This document shows, piece after piece, positions 18,018 to 26,911 of a DNA stretch of 64,000 nt (positions are counted from its first letter, which is position 1; every line of letters starts with the position of its first letter). A program made the translations under genes and the position numbers. A model generated the notes under the pieces. It had not been told where the DNA came from, ran no database searches, and saw only the letters and a program-made list of their open reading frames with translations. Source of the stretch: Gammaproteobacteria bacterium (GTDB taxonomy: Bacteria; Pseudomonadota; Gammaproteobacteria; Acidiferrobacterales; Sulfurifustaceae); NCBI GenBank assembly GCA_016199745.1, contig JACQFZ010000022.1, positions 62,001-126,000 of the forward strand, read 5' to 3'.

Positions 18018-19091
18018 TTAATTGGTGCGGCCGGCCGGTTTTCGCCAAAGGTCGTAGAGCATCACATCGGCGATGTTCTTCGCCCATTGTCCGAACTGCG
18101 GCAGCTTGAACAATTGCTCGCCGACCGCGCGTTGCAGGTCGGACACCAGCATCACGCCCATCTCGCGTGTCGGGAAGGTATTGGCGTAGCTGAGGATATG
18201 GCCGTAGACCTTGGTCTCGTCCGGTGTGCCGCGGGCGCGCATGGCGCGGGCGACCAGCGCCGAGGCGACGGCGTATTGCAGATCCATCTCTTTCGGCACT
18301 GGCGCCGCTTGGCCGTTGACGATGGCCTCGACGTCCGGCAGGCGCTCGATGTTGTCGATGAACGCCTTGAGCTCGACGCCGGCGGCTGGGCCGACGCATG
18401 CTTGCAGTGCGCCGAGCAGGAGCTGCGGTTGATCGCCGAACTTAGCGAGCGCTCGATGGGCGAATTCCCACGAGCGTGGGCTCGGAAAGGCGACTGGGTT
18501 GTGCGCCGGATCGAATTGGAACAATAACTCCGGGCGGAAGCGCAGGAAGCCGATCAAGCGTTGATCGAGTTTGTGCTCGTGCGCCCAGGCGACCCAGTCG
18601 TCGAGATGGGTTTCGACTTCGAAGTGCGAGAAGCGGTTGGCGAGCGGCGCCGGCATGCTGTAAGTGACGCCGCGATCGCCTTGGCGATTGCCGGCGGCGA
18701 AGATCGCCCAACCGGGCGGGACCTCGTAGTTACCGAGGGCGCGGTCGAGGATCAATTGATAAGCCGCGGCCGATACGGTCGGTGCGGCCGAGGTGATTTC
18801 GTCGAGAAACAAAATCCCGAACGGCCCATGCCGTACCGCATCCGGCAACATCGCCGGAATCGCCCACTCGACGACCTCGTTAATACGAAACGGAATGCCG
18901 CGCAGATCGGTTGGTTCCATCTGCGATAAGCGCAGATCGATGACCGGTATGCCGTGCCGCGCTGCCACCAGCGCCACCATTTGCGATTTGCCGACACCCG
19001 GCGGTCCCCACAGCATTACCGGCGTGTGGTGCCCGTGACGGGCGCTTTGGTATTCACGGTCGAGGATGGCCAAGATATGAGCGGGGCGCAT
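18018..19091 (-). CDS. MoxR-family AAA+ ATPase
   Basis: A 357-residue ATPase with Walker A LWGPPGVGKSQMVALVA (about 28-44), Walker B GILFLDEITSAAPTVS (about 91-106), sensor-like IFAAGNRQGDRGVTYSMPAPLANRF and a C-terminal lid. It is transcribed with the DUF2201/VWA gene that follows after 15 bp. Together they form a typical MoxR-VWA chaperone module. The leader contains a repeat of the CCCTCTCC family. Confidence 0.92.
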   Translation of the reverse strand: MRPAHILAILDREYQSARHGHHTPVMLWGPPGVGKSQMVALVAARHGIPVIDLRLSQMEPTDLRGIPFRINEVVEWAIPAMLPDAVRHGPFGILFLDEITSAAPTVSAAAYQLILDRALGNYEVPPGWAIFAAGNRQGDRGVTYSMPAPLANRFSHFEVETHLDDWVAWAHEHKLDQRLIGFLRFRPELLFQFDPAHNPVAFPSPRSWEFAHRALAKFGDQPQLLLGALQACVGPAAGVELKAFIDNIERLPDVEAIVNGQAAPVPKEMDLQYAVASALVARAMRARGTPDETKVYGHILSYANTFPTREMGVMLVSDLQRAVGEQLFKLPQFGQWAKNIADVMLYDLWRKPAGRTN

Positions 19092-19106
19092 AGGGTCGTG
19101 CTTGAT

Positions 19107-19142
19107 TCCCTCACCCCGTCCCTCTTCCGGAGGAGAGGGGGA
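19107..19142. repeat. REP-like CCCTC/GAGGG palindrome (imperfect)
   Basis: CCCTCACCCCGTCCCTCTTCC, then GG, then AGGAGAGGGGGAGG forms an imperfect GC-rich hairpin of the same family as the purL, bufB and 62.8-kb repeats. It lies between the divergent moxR gene and the broken GCS2 gene. Confidence 0.6.
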
Positions 19143-19242
19143 GGTAGTTTGCTGATGGGGTTAATATTGCTTGAAGTATAAGATGGCCTCGGAAGACCGT
19201 CCATTTGTCAGGTGTAAGCAAGACTGACGGAGGGAAACGTTT

Positions 19243-20253
19243 ATGGGCGAGGAGATAGGGACGCACCGTTTTCGGTCCGAGGATTTTGCGGAATACCGCT
19301 GTCGTTTGTTGCACGAGACGGCGTTGTTGGAAGAGTGCCTGCAGAGTGCCGTATTTCCGCCGGTCGAGCCGACCGGCGGTTACGAGGTCGAAGCTTGTCT
19401 AGTGGATGCTGCCGGGCAGCCATGTGCCGTCAACGCCGCCTTGCTCGACCGACTTTGTAGTCCCGCTGTCGTTACTGAGCTGGCGCGGTTCGATATCGAG
19501 ATCAACGGGCCGCCGCAACGTCTGTGTGGTGGCGCGTTGCGCGCGATGCAACAGGACATCGATCGACTCTGGCAACAATGTAACGCCGTCGCCCGTGAGT
19601 TCGACACTGAATTACTAGCGGTCGGTATTCTGCCGACGCTAACCGACGATCACCTCACGCTCGAGCGCATGTCGGCCCAGGAACGTTATCGCGCGCTCAA
19701 CGAGCAGGTTTTTCGCTTGCGCCGCGGCGAGCCGATCGCGCTCCATATCAGCGGTCGCGAGCAGCTGCGTACTATCCATCGTGACGTGATGCTGGAGGCC
19801 GCGGCAACCTCGTTTCAGATCCATCTGCAAGTCGCGCCGGAACGTGCGGCGCGCCTCTATAACCTTGCGGTGATTTTGTCGGCACCAATGGTGGCGGTAG
19901 CGGCAAACTCGCCGTTCCTGTTCGGCCGCGATCTGTGGGACGAGACGCGGATCCCGCTGTTCGAACAGTCGGTAGATCTGACACCGGCCGGTAGCGCACC
20001 GCGCGTGACATTGGGCGACGGTTATGTGCAAGAGTCGCTGATCGAGTGCTTCCATGAAAATGTAGCGCGGCACGTCGTGTTGCTGCCGATCTTGAAGGAC
20101 GACCGACCGGACACGTTCGCACATGTGCGGTTGCACAATGACACCATCTGACGCTGGAACCGGCCATTGATCGGCTTCGGCGACGACGGTTGCCCGCATT
20201 TGCGGATCGAACATCGGGTGTTGCCGGCAGGACCGAGCTTGATCGATCAAATT
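19243..20253 (+). pseudogene. Broken glutamate-cysteine-ligase-like gene (GCS2 family)
   Basis: The first 302 codons follow the proteobacterial GCS2-type glutamate-cysteine ligase family closely: GGYEVEACLVD, ARFDIEINGPPQRL, VGILPTLTDDHLTLERMS, FQIHLQVAPERA, MVAVAANSPFLFGRDLWDET and LHNDTI. An in-frame TGA at 20149-20151 then replaces the Trp expected in TIWRWNRP. The same frame continues with RWNRPLIGFGDDGCPHLRIE and HRVLPAGPSLIDQI up to 20253, after which homology ends. The usual product is about 480 residues, so the C-terminal third is gone. An SD-like GGAGGG precedes the ATG. The gene is likely non-functional; a true GshA must be elsewhere. Confidence 0.8.
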
Positions 20254-20853
20254 CCTGCGCATCAGCGATGGCGAGATTCGGACGGCGGTGCCGCTAATGC
20301 CGGCGATGTTTACCGTCAACGTGCGGGCGATTCGCGAGGATTGTCTCGGTTACTTGTTGGAACGGCCGCCGATCGCGTTAACCGCTGGCCAGCAGCGGCG
20401 GGCGCGCTGAATGGCAGGGCCGCTGAGTATCGAGTTTACCGGCCGGTTGCGCGACGGTTTCGGCATTGCTCTGTGGCAGGCCGCCGGCAGCGGCCCGGAG
20501 CCCGCTGCCGGCGGCCATACGTTCCAAACACCGCTTTATCCGATTACGGCGCATTACTACATCGCCTCGCGCGATTACGTCGATCACGGTGCTGCCGGCG
20601 GATTGGTGGCGACCGAGATACGCGGCGATTGGTCGGCGCTGCCGGCGGCGCTGGTTCGGCATCGGCACCCGCTGAGCGAACTACGCATGCGCTTGCCGCT
20701 CACCACGCCGAAATTCCGACGGCGCGGTTGGAAACGGTGTAATTTGCTGCGGTGGAATCGGCTTATAAACGGCTGGAATTCGCTCGTGCAGACGCCGCGC
20801 ACCGCCTCGGCTATATTTCTCTTAAACTAAACGCCCGAACGAGCTGTCCTTCC
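20254..20853 (+). other. Unrecognised coding debris after the broken GCS2 gene
   Basis: A second frame shows coding-like sequence (KFLRISDGEIRTAVPL, FTVNVRAIREDCLGYLLERP), stops at a TGA (20408-20410), then resumes in the same frame at ATG 20411 (GPLSIEFTGRLRDGFGIALW, FQTPLYPITAHYYIASRDYV). I do not recognise the family. It may be the 3' part of a second decayed gene, or a 139-codon protein starting at 20411. The last about 35 codons look non-coding. Confidence 0.4.
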
Positions 20854-21819
20854 ATGTCAAACCGTACACCGGCGCCGGATGAGTTGCCGCAATTGCTGCT
20901 GGTGGAAGATTCCGAAACCTCGGCGACGTTGTTGCATCGTTATCTCAACGGACGTTACCAGGTCCGGCACGCGCGCGACGGCCAAGAAGCGTGGGATATC
21001 TTGGCGAGCGATCCCCAAATCGACCTGGTTGTCACCGACATCCAAATGCCGAACATGAGCGGCCACGAGCTGTTACGCAAAATTCGTAGCTCCGAGCACC
21101 GTTGGCTGCATAGCTTGCCGGTGATCGTTATGACCACCGCCGATGACAAGTCCGAGCGTGATAAGGCATTCGCCAACGGCGCCAACGATTTCATCGTTAA
21201 GCCGGTCGATGCCATCGAGCTACAGGCCCGTGTCGGTGTGCACCACAAGCTCGCTCGTACTATTCGCCAATTGGAGGCAAGCCAGCAGCGGTTACAAGAA
21301 CAAGCGACCACCGATCCGCTGACGCTGCTTAAAAACCGCCGTGCCTTCACCGAAACCGGCACGCGCCACTTCGCGTTGGCGCGCCGCCATGGTCAAGATT
21401 TGTCGCTGGTCGTGATCGATATCGATCATTTCAAAAAGGTCAACGATACCTTTGGTCATATGGCCGGTGACGATGCGTTAGTCGGCTTGGCCAACGTGCT
21501 GGTGGCGAATTCGCGTACCGAGGACACACCGGCGCGTATCGGTGGCGAAGAGTTTGCGATCCTGCTGCCGAATATCAACCGCCTTGGTGCGGCGCTGTTC
21601 GCTGAGCGGTTGCGCGAGACGATCGAGAAGACGCCGTTCTTGGTCGGCGGACAGGCGATGTCGTTGACCGTCAGCGGCGGCGTCTCGTCCTATGGCGCCG
21701 ACGGCGGCGAGAGCCTAGACGATCTTATCCTCGTTGCCGATAAGCGTCTCTACATCGCCAAACAGAACGGCCGCAATCGTATCGTCGTGCGCGACCTACC
21801 GAACGAGTCGACCGCTTAA
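20854..21819 (+). CDS. Response regulator with GGDEF output (diguanylate cyclase)
   Basis: A 321-residue REC-GGDEF protein that should make c-di-GMP on phosphorylation. The REC domain spans about 14-135, with acidic residues LLLVEDSE, phospho-acceptor Asp in VVTDIQMPNMSG and conserved Lys in FIVKPVDA. A short helix follows, then GGDEF (about 160-318) with TDPLTLLKNRRAF, VVIDIDHFKKVNDTFGHMAGD and active site RIGGEEFAILLP. The inhibitory I-site RTED sits five residues before GGEEF, so product feedback is expected. I chose the ATG at 20854; upstream in-frame codons do not match. The cognate kinase is not adjacent. Confidence 0.92.
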   Translation: MSNRTPAPDELPQLLLVEDSETSATLLHRYLNGRYQVRHARDGQEAWDILASDPQIDLVVTDIQMPNMSGHELLRKIRSSEHRWLHSLPVIVMTTADDKSERDKAFANGANDFIVKPVDAIELQARVGVHHKLARTIRQLEASQQRLQEQATTDPLTLLKNRRAFTETGTRHFALARRHGQDLSLVVIDIDHFKKVNDTFGHMAGDDALVGLANVLVANSRTEDTPARIGGEEFAILLPNINRLGAALFAERLRETIEKTPFLVGGQAMSLTVSGGVSSYGADGGESLDDLILVADKRLYIAKQNGRNRIVVRDLPNESTA

Positions 21820-21838
21820 TAACTACCACGATCGCTTT

Positions 21839-22462
21839 TTAGATCGACGTAACCGCCCGGGCACGTCGGTTCGATTCAAGAATATTATCGCGCTCAGGCG
21901 CTTTGCCCGTTCGTATGGCGGTAATCCATTCCTCCGTGCGCATTACCGCTGCAAAAGATGACTGCATCACCACCGTCAACACACGGTGAATTTCTTCGGC
22001 GCTGGCCGTGCCGGCGCGATTGGCATACGACAGCGAACCGGTGGCGTCGGCCAATAGCTCCACGGCAAGCCCGGCGTGCACGGCATGTTTTACCGTCGAG
22101 TCGTCGCAATGCTGAGTCATGTAACCAACGACCACGAGCGTGTCGATCCGATGCGTGCCGATCCATTCGGCGAGATCGGTGCCGACGAACGCACTCGGAA
22201 GTTTTTTCTCAATGTAATGCGTGCGCGGTCGGGCGTTGACGATGTCGTGCAGCTCCCAGCCGGCCGTTCCTCTGGCGAACGCCGGTGATCCGGTCGGTGA
22301 CGTATGTTGCACGACGACGATCGGAATCGCCGCTGCGTCGGCGGCGTCCATCGCCTTACTGATATTAGACAACGAACGACGAACGTCGGGGAACTCGATG
22401 GCTAAATTGCCGGTGACATATTCGTTCTGAACGTCGATAACGACGAGCGCGCGGCGCGGCAT
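21839..22462 (-). CDS. Isochorismatase-family cysteine hydrolase
   Basis: A 207-residue alpha/beta hydrolase. The catalytic triad is readable: Asp in ALVVIDVQNEYVTG (residue 10), Lys in HYIEKKLPSAF (about 85), and Cys in VVGYMTQHCDDSTVKHA (about 118) in the usual cis-peptide/Cys region. Such enzymes act on amide or vinyl-ether substrates (nicotinamide, carbamoyl compounds, isochorismate); the substrate here is unknown. It is followed, in the same direction, by nothing before the GGDEF gene's 3' end. Confidence 0.87.
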   Translation of the reverse strand: MPRRALVVIDVQNEYVTGNLAIEFPDVRRSLSNISKAMDAADAAAIPIVVVQHTSPTGSPAFARGTAGWELHDIVNARPRTHYIEKKLPSAFVGTDLAEWIGTHRIDTLVVVGYMTQHCDDSTVKHAVHAGLAVELLADATGSLSYANRAGTASAEEIHRVLTVVMQSSFAAVMRTEEWITAIRTGKAPERDNILESNRRARAVTSI

Positions 22463-22489
22463 ATCGATTCTCCTGAGCTTGAGTTGTGA

Positions 22490-22999
22490 CTAGCAAGGAT
22501 GTTTCGGTGATTCGGCAAGATCCAGCCTTTTGCTGAACAGCACGCGATCCGCGCCGTTACCGTCGTAATCTCCTACGAATGAAATTCCGTCGATCGTTTT
22601 TTCACTCGGTTCAATCGAAAAGCCCATGCGCAGATGAAACGATATCGACGCCTTGTTGATCGGTGCGGCAACACAACGAATAACGTTGCGACCGGAGGTT
22701 TGCGCGGCGGCGAAGAATCGCTCGTACAGCAAGCGTCCGAGACCTCGTTTTCGAAATTCCGGGTGCGTGCTCACAAAATGTATGTACGCCTCATTCTTGA
22801 AAGTTTGCGAAACAAAGCCGACGACGAAGCCGACGATCTCACGCTCGTGCTCGGCGACAAAACTGGTTGGGCGAAAATGAACCAGGAATAATTTCGGCAA
22901 CATGTCGGCCATGTGACGGCCGCCCCACCAGTCATTAACCACGGAAATCAGAAATGAATAATCCGTCGGCTCGGCGTTACGAATCAGAATATCTTTCAT
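22490..22999 (-). CDS. GNAT-family N-acetyltransferase
   Basis: A 169-residue acetyl-CoA-dependent transferase fold: FVAEHEREIVGFVVGFVSQT (motif D/strand 4), VSTHPEFRKRGLGRLLYERF (motif A with R.RG.G), and ISFHLRMGFSIEPSEKTIDG (motif B). The substrate is unknown. It starts 28 bp upstream of the isochorismatase-like gene in the same direction, so the two may be co-transcribed. It is divergent from the GlxA-type regulator. Confidence 0.88.
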   Translation of the reverse strand: MKDILIRNAEPTDYSFLISVVNDWWGGRHMADMLPKLFLVHFRPTSFVAEHEREIVGFVVGFVSQTFKNEAYIHFVSTHPEFRKRGLGRLLYERFFAAAQTSGRNVIRCVAAPINKASISFHLRMGFSIEPSEKTIDGISFVGDYDGNGADRVLFSKRLDLAESPKHPC

Positions 23000-23117
23000 G
23001 GTTATCTCCCCACTGAATCCACGCCGACATTATGATCGTCGCCGCTGCTTCGACCAGTGACCCGAATGACATTCACCGATAGAATCGGGTCATTCGCTAA
23101 CGTGCCGAGCTCGGTCA

Positions 23118-24074
23118 ATGCGCGCCAATACGATTGCCGTTATCGCCTTCAACAATATCTGCCCGTTTCATTTGGCCGTGCCGATCGCCGTTTTCGCCGA
23201 GGATCGGTGTGATGCCGGTGTACCGAAGTTCGAATTATTGGTATGCGCCGCGGAAAGAGGCGCATTGCAAACCAGCGGCGGATTTTCGATTAATGTGTCG
23301 TACGGTTTGCGCGATTTGGCAAAGGCCAAAACTATCATCGTGCCGAGTTGGCGTAACCCGGATGAGCTCCCACCCGCGGATTTATTGACGGCGTTGCGCA
23401 AGGCGCACGCGCGCGGCGCGCGGCTGGTCGGTTTGTGCCTCGGCGCGTTCGTGTTGGCCGCCGCCGGCATTCTCGATCGCCGGCCGGCGACGACGCATTG
23501 GTTGTGGGCGCCGGCGTTTGCCAAGCGCTACCCGCAGGTGCAGGTGAAGCCGGACGTGCTGTATGTCGACGACGGCGACGTGCTCACGTCGGCCGGGACC
23601 GCCGCCGGTATCGACTGTTGCTTACACTTGCTGCGCCGGCAATACGGCGCCGAGGCGGCGAGCCGTGTGGCCCGGCGCTTAGTAGTGCCGCCGCATCGGC
23701 AGGGTGGACAAGCGCAATATATCGAGCAGCCGCTGCCGAAGACGGAAACCATCGATCGGTTTTCGGAGGTACTGACGGGGATGGCAAAGCATTTAGAACG
23801 GCCGCACCGCCTGGATGGTCTAGCGAAGCGGGCGTTGATGAGCCGGCGCACGTTCACCCGGCGCTTTCGCCAGGTGACCGGCACGACGGTTGGTAAGTGG
23901 CTGCTAAATCAGCGGTTGTCGATGGCGCAACGCTTACTCGAGACCACCGACAAACCGGTCGAGCGCATCGCCCAGCTTGCCGGATTTGGATCGTCGGTAT
24001 CGCTTCGGCAACGCTTTGCGACGGCATTCAAGATCTCGCCGTCGGCGTATCGTCGCGAATTTCGCGGGAGCTGA
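23118..24074 (+). CDS. GlxA/FtrA-type AraC-family transcriptional regulator
   Basis: A 318-residue protein with an N-terminal DJ-1/PfpI-like domain (about 1-185) and a C-terminal AraC-type double HTH (about 220-315). The nucleophile-elbow Cys107 is present (LVGLCLGAFVLAAAGILDRR), as are TTHWLWAPAFAKRYP and VLTSAGTAAGIDCCLHLL. The DNA-binding part shows LAKRALMSRRTFTRRFRQVT and VERIAQLAGFGSSVSLRQRF. It probably controls the divergent GNAT/isochorismatase pair. The ligand is unknown. Confidence 0.9.
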   Translation: MRANTIAVIAFNNICPFHLAVPIAVFAEDRCDAGVPKFELLVCAAERGALQTSGGFSINVSYGLRDLAKAKTIIVPSWRNPDELPPADLLTALRKAHARGARLVGLCLGAFVLAAAGILDRRPATTHWLWAPAFAKRYPQVQVKPDVLYVDDGDVLTSAGTAAGIDCCLHLLRRQYGAEAASRVARRLVVPPHRQGGQAQYIEQPLPKTETIDRFSEVLTGMAKHLERPHRLDGLAKRALMSRRTFTRRFRQVTGTTVGKWLLNQRLSMAQRLLETTDKPVERIAQLAGFGSSVSLRQRFATAFKISPSAYRREFRGS

Positions 24075-24085
24075 AGCGATCGCCG

Positions 24086-25894
24086 CTACGAGGCGGCGAT
24101 CGCGCGGTTCGGTTGTTCCTCTTCTTCCTTCAATTGCAGCGCCCACAGATGCGCGTACACGCCGTTAGTGGCGAGCAGTTCGTTGTGGGTACCTCGCTCA
24201 GCGATGCGTCCGCCTTCCATGACCAGAATCTGGTGCGCGTCCATGATGGTCGACAGTCGATGGGCGATGACCAGCGTCGTATGTTTGGCGGCGATTTCGC
24301 GTAACGCTTCTTGAATAACTTTTTCCGAATGCGAATCGAGCGCCGACGTTGCTTCGTCGAACACGAGAATGCGTGGCCGTTTCAGAATCGTGCGGGCGAT
24401 GGCAACGCGCTGCTTTTCACCGCCGGATAGTTTCAGGCCACGCTCGCCGACCATCGAGTCGTAGCCTTGTGGCAACGACTCGATGAAGTGATGGATATGG
24501 GCGTGCGTGGCCGCTTGGATAATTTCATCACGGCTGGCATCCGGGCGGCCGTAGGCAATGTTGTAGTAGATGCTGTCGTTGAACAGCACCGTGTCCTGCG
24601 GAACGATGCCGATGTGCGCCCGCAGGCTCTTCTGGGTGACGCTACGAATGTCTTGACCGTCGATCAGAATGCGGCCGTTGGTAACGTCGTAAAACCGGAA
24701 CAGCAACCGGGCGAGGGTGGACTTCCCGCCGCCGCTGGAACCGACGACCGCGACCTTCTGGCCCGCCGGGATTTCGAAATTGACGTCGAATAAAATCTGT
24801 CGATCGGGCTCGTAGGCGAAGTCGACGTGCTCGAAGCGCACTTCGGCCTCGCGAATCGTCAGCGCCCGTTGATCCGACGGGTCGCACACTTCTGGGTCGC
24901 GTCCGAGCAGGCCGAACATGCGCTCCATGTCGGCGAGCGAATGGCGGATCTCGCGATAGACGAAGCCCAGGAAGTTGAGCGGCGTATACAGCTGGATCAA
25001 AAAGGCATTGACCAACACCATGTCGCCGAGCGTCATTGTGCCGCGGACCACACCGATGCCAGCGAGCGCCATGAGGATGGTGACGCCGACGGCGATAATC
25101 GCGCCTTGACCCATGTTGAGGTATGACAGCGATGTTTGGTTCCGCACCGCCGCCGTTTCCCACAACGTCAGCGTCTCGTCGTAACGTTTGGTCTCGTAGG
25201 CTTCGTTGTTGAAGTACTTTACGGTCTCGTAGTTGATGAGGCTGTCGATAGCGCGGGTGTTGGCCTTCGAGTCCATGTCGTTCATGGTACGACGGAACAC
25301 CATGCGCCACTCGGTCACCCAAAGCGTGAAAATCACGTACACCACGAGCGTGGCGAGCGTGACGATGCCGAACCACGGGTCGTACTTGAAGAACAGAATG
25401 CCGGCGACGAAGGCGATCTCGAGGATCGTCGGTAAAATATTGAACAGCATGAAGTTGAGCAGGAAGCGGATGCCGGCGGCGCCGCGTTCGATGTCGCGCG
25501 ACACGCCGCCGGTTTGGCGTTCGAGGTGAAACCGCAGGCTCAATTGATGGAGATGTTCGAACACCTTCAGCGCTACGCGCCGGATCGAGCGTTGCGTCAC
25601 TTTGACGAAGACAATGTCGCGTAGCTCGCCGAATACGCCGTTGCCTAAGCGCAGCAAGCCGTAGGCGGCGAACAGAAATACCGGAATCGTCAGCAACGCC
25701 TGCGGCTGCTGGAAGGTATCGACGATCTGCTTCAGTACTAACGGCACCGTCACATTCGCGACTTTGGCCGCCGCCAGGAATATCAGCGCCAACAACACGC
25801 GCCCGCGGAACTCCATCAGGTACGGCAGCAGGCTGCGGATAGTGAACCAGTCGTCGCGATTACTTGGGGGTTTGCCGTGGTGGCTGAAGCGCAC
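24086..25894 (-). CDS. Atm1/HMT1-type ABC exporter (permease-ATPase fusion)
   Basis: A half-transporter of 602 residues that should act as a homodimer in the inner membrane. Six transmembrane helices occupy about 25-310, and the ATPase has Walker A GSSGGGKSTLARLLFRFYD (about 383-401), signature LKLSGGEKQRVAIARTIL and Walker B ILVFDEATSALD. The sequence style (NSDWFTIRSLLPYL-type start, FGLVYREIRHSLADMERMF-like linker) fits Atm1/HMT1, the group exporting glutathione- or thiol-bound metals and persulfides. The start is GTG at 25894. It follows bufC by about 80 bp on the same strand, suggesting a role in metal-bufferin physiology. Confidence 0.9.
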   Translation of the reverse strand: MRFSHHGKPPSNRDDWFTIRSLLPYLMEFRGRVLLALIFLAAAKVANVTVPLVLKQIVDTFQQPQALLTIPVFLFAAYGLLRLGNGVFGELRDIVFVKVTQRSIRRVALKVFEHLHQLSLRFHLERQTGGVSRDIERGAAGIRFLLNFMLFNILPTILEIAFVAGILFFKYDPWFGIVTLATLVVYVIFTLWVTEWRMVFRRTMNDMDSKANTRAIDSLINYETVKYFNNEAYETKRYDETLTLWETAAVRNQTSLSYLNMGQGAIIAVGVTILMALAGIGVVRGTMTLGDMVLVNAFLIQLYTPLNFLGFVYREIRHSLADMERMFGLLGRDPEVCDPSDQRALTIREAEVRFEHVDFAYEPDRQILFDVNFEIPAGQKVAVVGSSGGGKSTLARLLFRFYDVTNGRILIDGQDIRSVTQKSLRAHIGIVPQDTVLFNDSIYYNIAYGRPDASRDEIIQAATHAHIHHFIESLPQGYDSMVGERGLKLSGGEKQRVAIARTILKRPRILVFDEATSALDSHSEKVIQEALREIAAKHTTLVIAHRLSTIMDAHQILVMEGGRIAERGTHNELLATNGVYAHLWALQLKEEEEQPNRAIAAS

Positions 25895-25973
25895 AGGGGT
25901 ACCGATGTCCGTTGAGTATCAGCTCGAATTCTAGCCGAGCGGCAAGGCGCGCGCGAATCGCGCGTCCGCGGAC

Positions 25974-26759
25974 TTAGGCAACGGTCAGTTCCCGCAGCAT
26001 ACCGTCAGCGAGCCACTGTTTGAGGAAACCGGCGGCATGAGCGGCGACGTTGGCCGGATCGATCCATTCGCACAAGCCTTCGCAGATGGCGGCGAAGCAG
26101 TCGCCGCGCAGTAATGCATCGAGCGCGTACGTCTCATCGACCGCGAGCGAGCGGAAGTAGCTGTTGAGATCGTGGCGCCAGATTAGCCAAGCGACCGGCA
26201 CCTCGGTCTGTTCCGGCGTCGGCAATGCTTCTTGCTTTGTTTCCGCCGCTTTCCAGATGGCCGGCGCGTTCCAATGGAGATCCAGGCGAATGACCGACGC
26301 GTGCGCGCGGAACGAGAGGTTGGGCCAGTCGGCCGGCGCGACCGTGCCGACGTCGTCGATCGTCAGCAGCGGATCGTCGCTGGCATCGAATGCCGACGTC
26401 AGCGCCCAATCGAACGCTGCCAGCTCCGCCAGCAGCGGCGTCGCTGTGAAGGGCGCGGTGGCGGCGAGAAAGCGCGCCATGTACTGGCCGAAGTAGCGCA
26501 GCGAGTAATGCGCCGACGGATACGCTTGTATGTATGCCTCGCCGAGCGCCGCAAAATCGTCGGCGCCGAGGTATGCCTGCAGCGCAACGAAATCGGTTGC
26601 CAATGCTTCGAGCAGCCGTAACCGATAAGCCTCGCCGTAAACTTGTAAGCGCTCGGCGGCGGTCATATCGTCGGCGTCACTGATCTTGCTGACGACCGAG
26701 CTCGATGCGCCGAGTAAGTATTCTTGAAAATCCTTTTGTAGATCGTGCAGCGCCGGCAT
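25974..26759 (-). CDS. bufC: DUF2063 (BufC/HvfC-type) bufferin-system protein
   Basis: A 261-residue protein of the family that partners DUF692 enzymes. It opens with LHDLQKDFQEYLLG, continues LQVYGEAYRLRLLEALATDF and LGADDFAALGEAYIQAYPS, and has HYSLRYFGQYMARFLAAT, all typical of the DUF2063 N-terminal domain. In the related methanobactin system the partner MbnC presents the precursor peptide to MbnB; by analogy this protein should recruit the BufA precursor. It follows bufB across a 111-bp gap filled with REP-like repeats. Confidence 0.88.
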   Translation of the reverse strand: MPALHDLQKDFQEYLLGASSSVVSKISDADDMTAAERLQVYGEAYRLRLLEALATDFVALQAYLGADDFAALGEAYIQAYPSAHYSLRYFGQYMARFLAATAPFTATPLLAELAAFDWALTSAFDASDDPLLTIDDVGTVAPADWPNLSFRAHASVIRLDLHWNAPAIWKAAETKQEALPTPEQTEVPVAWLIWRHDLNSYFRSLAVDETYALDALLRGDCFAAICEGLCEWIDPANVAAHAAGFLKQWLADGMLRELTVA

Positions 26760-26798
26760 GTCTTACAAGATCGCGTGCGTCGAGCGCGCAACGGCTCG

Positions 26799-26911
26799 AT
26801 CCCCTCTCCCTTCGGCAGAGGGGATGGGGGTGAGGGAGGTTTGAGATATCGCGGCGATCATTCGCATCCCTCACCCCATCCCTCTCCCGGAGGGAGAGGG
26901 GGAAGTGGGTG
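26799..26911. repeat. Paired REP-like palindromes (REPIN-like) between bufB and bufC
   Basis: Outer arms GATGGGGGTGAGGGA (26823-26837) and TCCCTCACCCCATC (26867-26880) are complementary apart from one bulged base. They flank a 29-bp spacer. Each side carries a CCCTCTCCC hairpin (about 26800-26824 and 26880-26901). The right hairpin overlaps the 3' end of bufB and encodes its last residues. Confidence 0.75.

Noticed and set aside
20149-20151. TGA in the GCS2-like gene as selenocysteine or programmed readthrough
   Set aside because: The family has Trp here, not Cys, and the C-terminal part is also missing; simple decay explains it better. No SECIS-like hairpin was evident.
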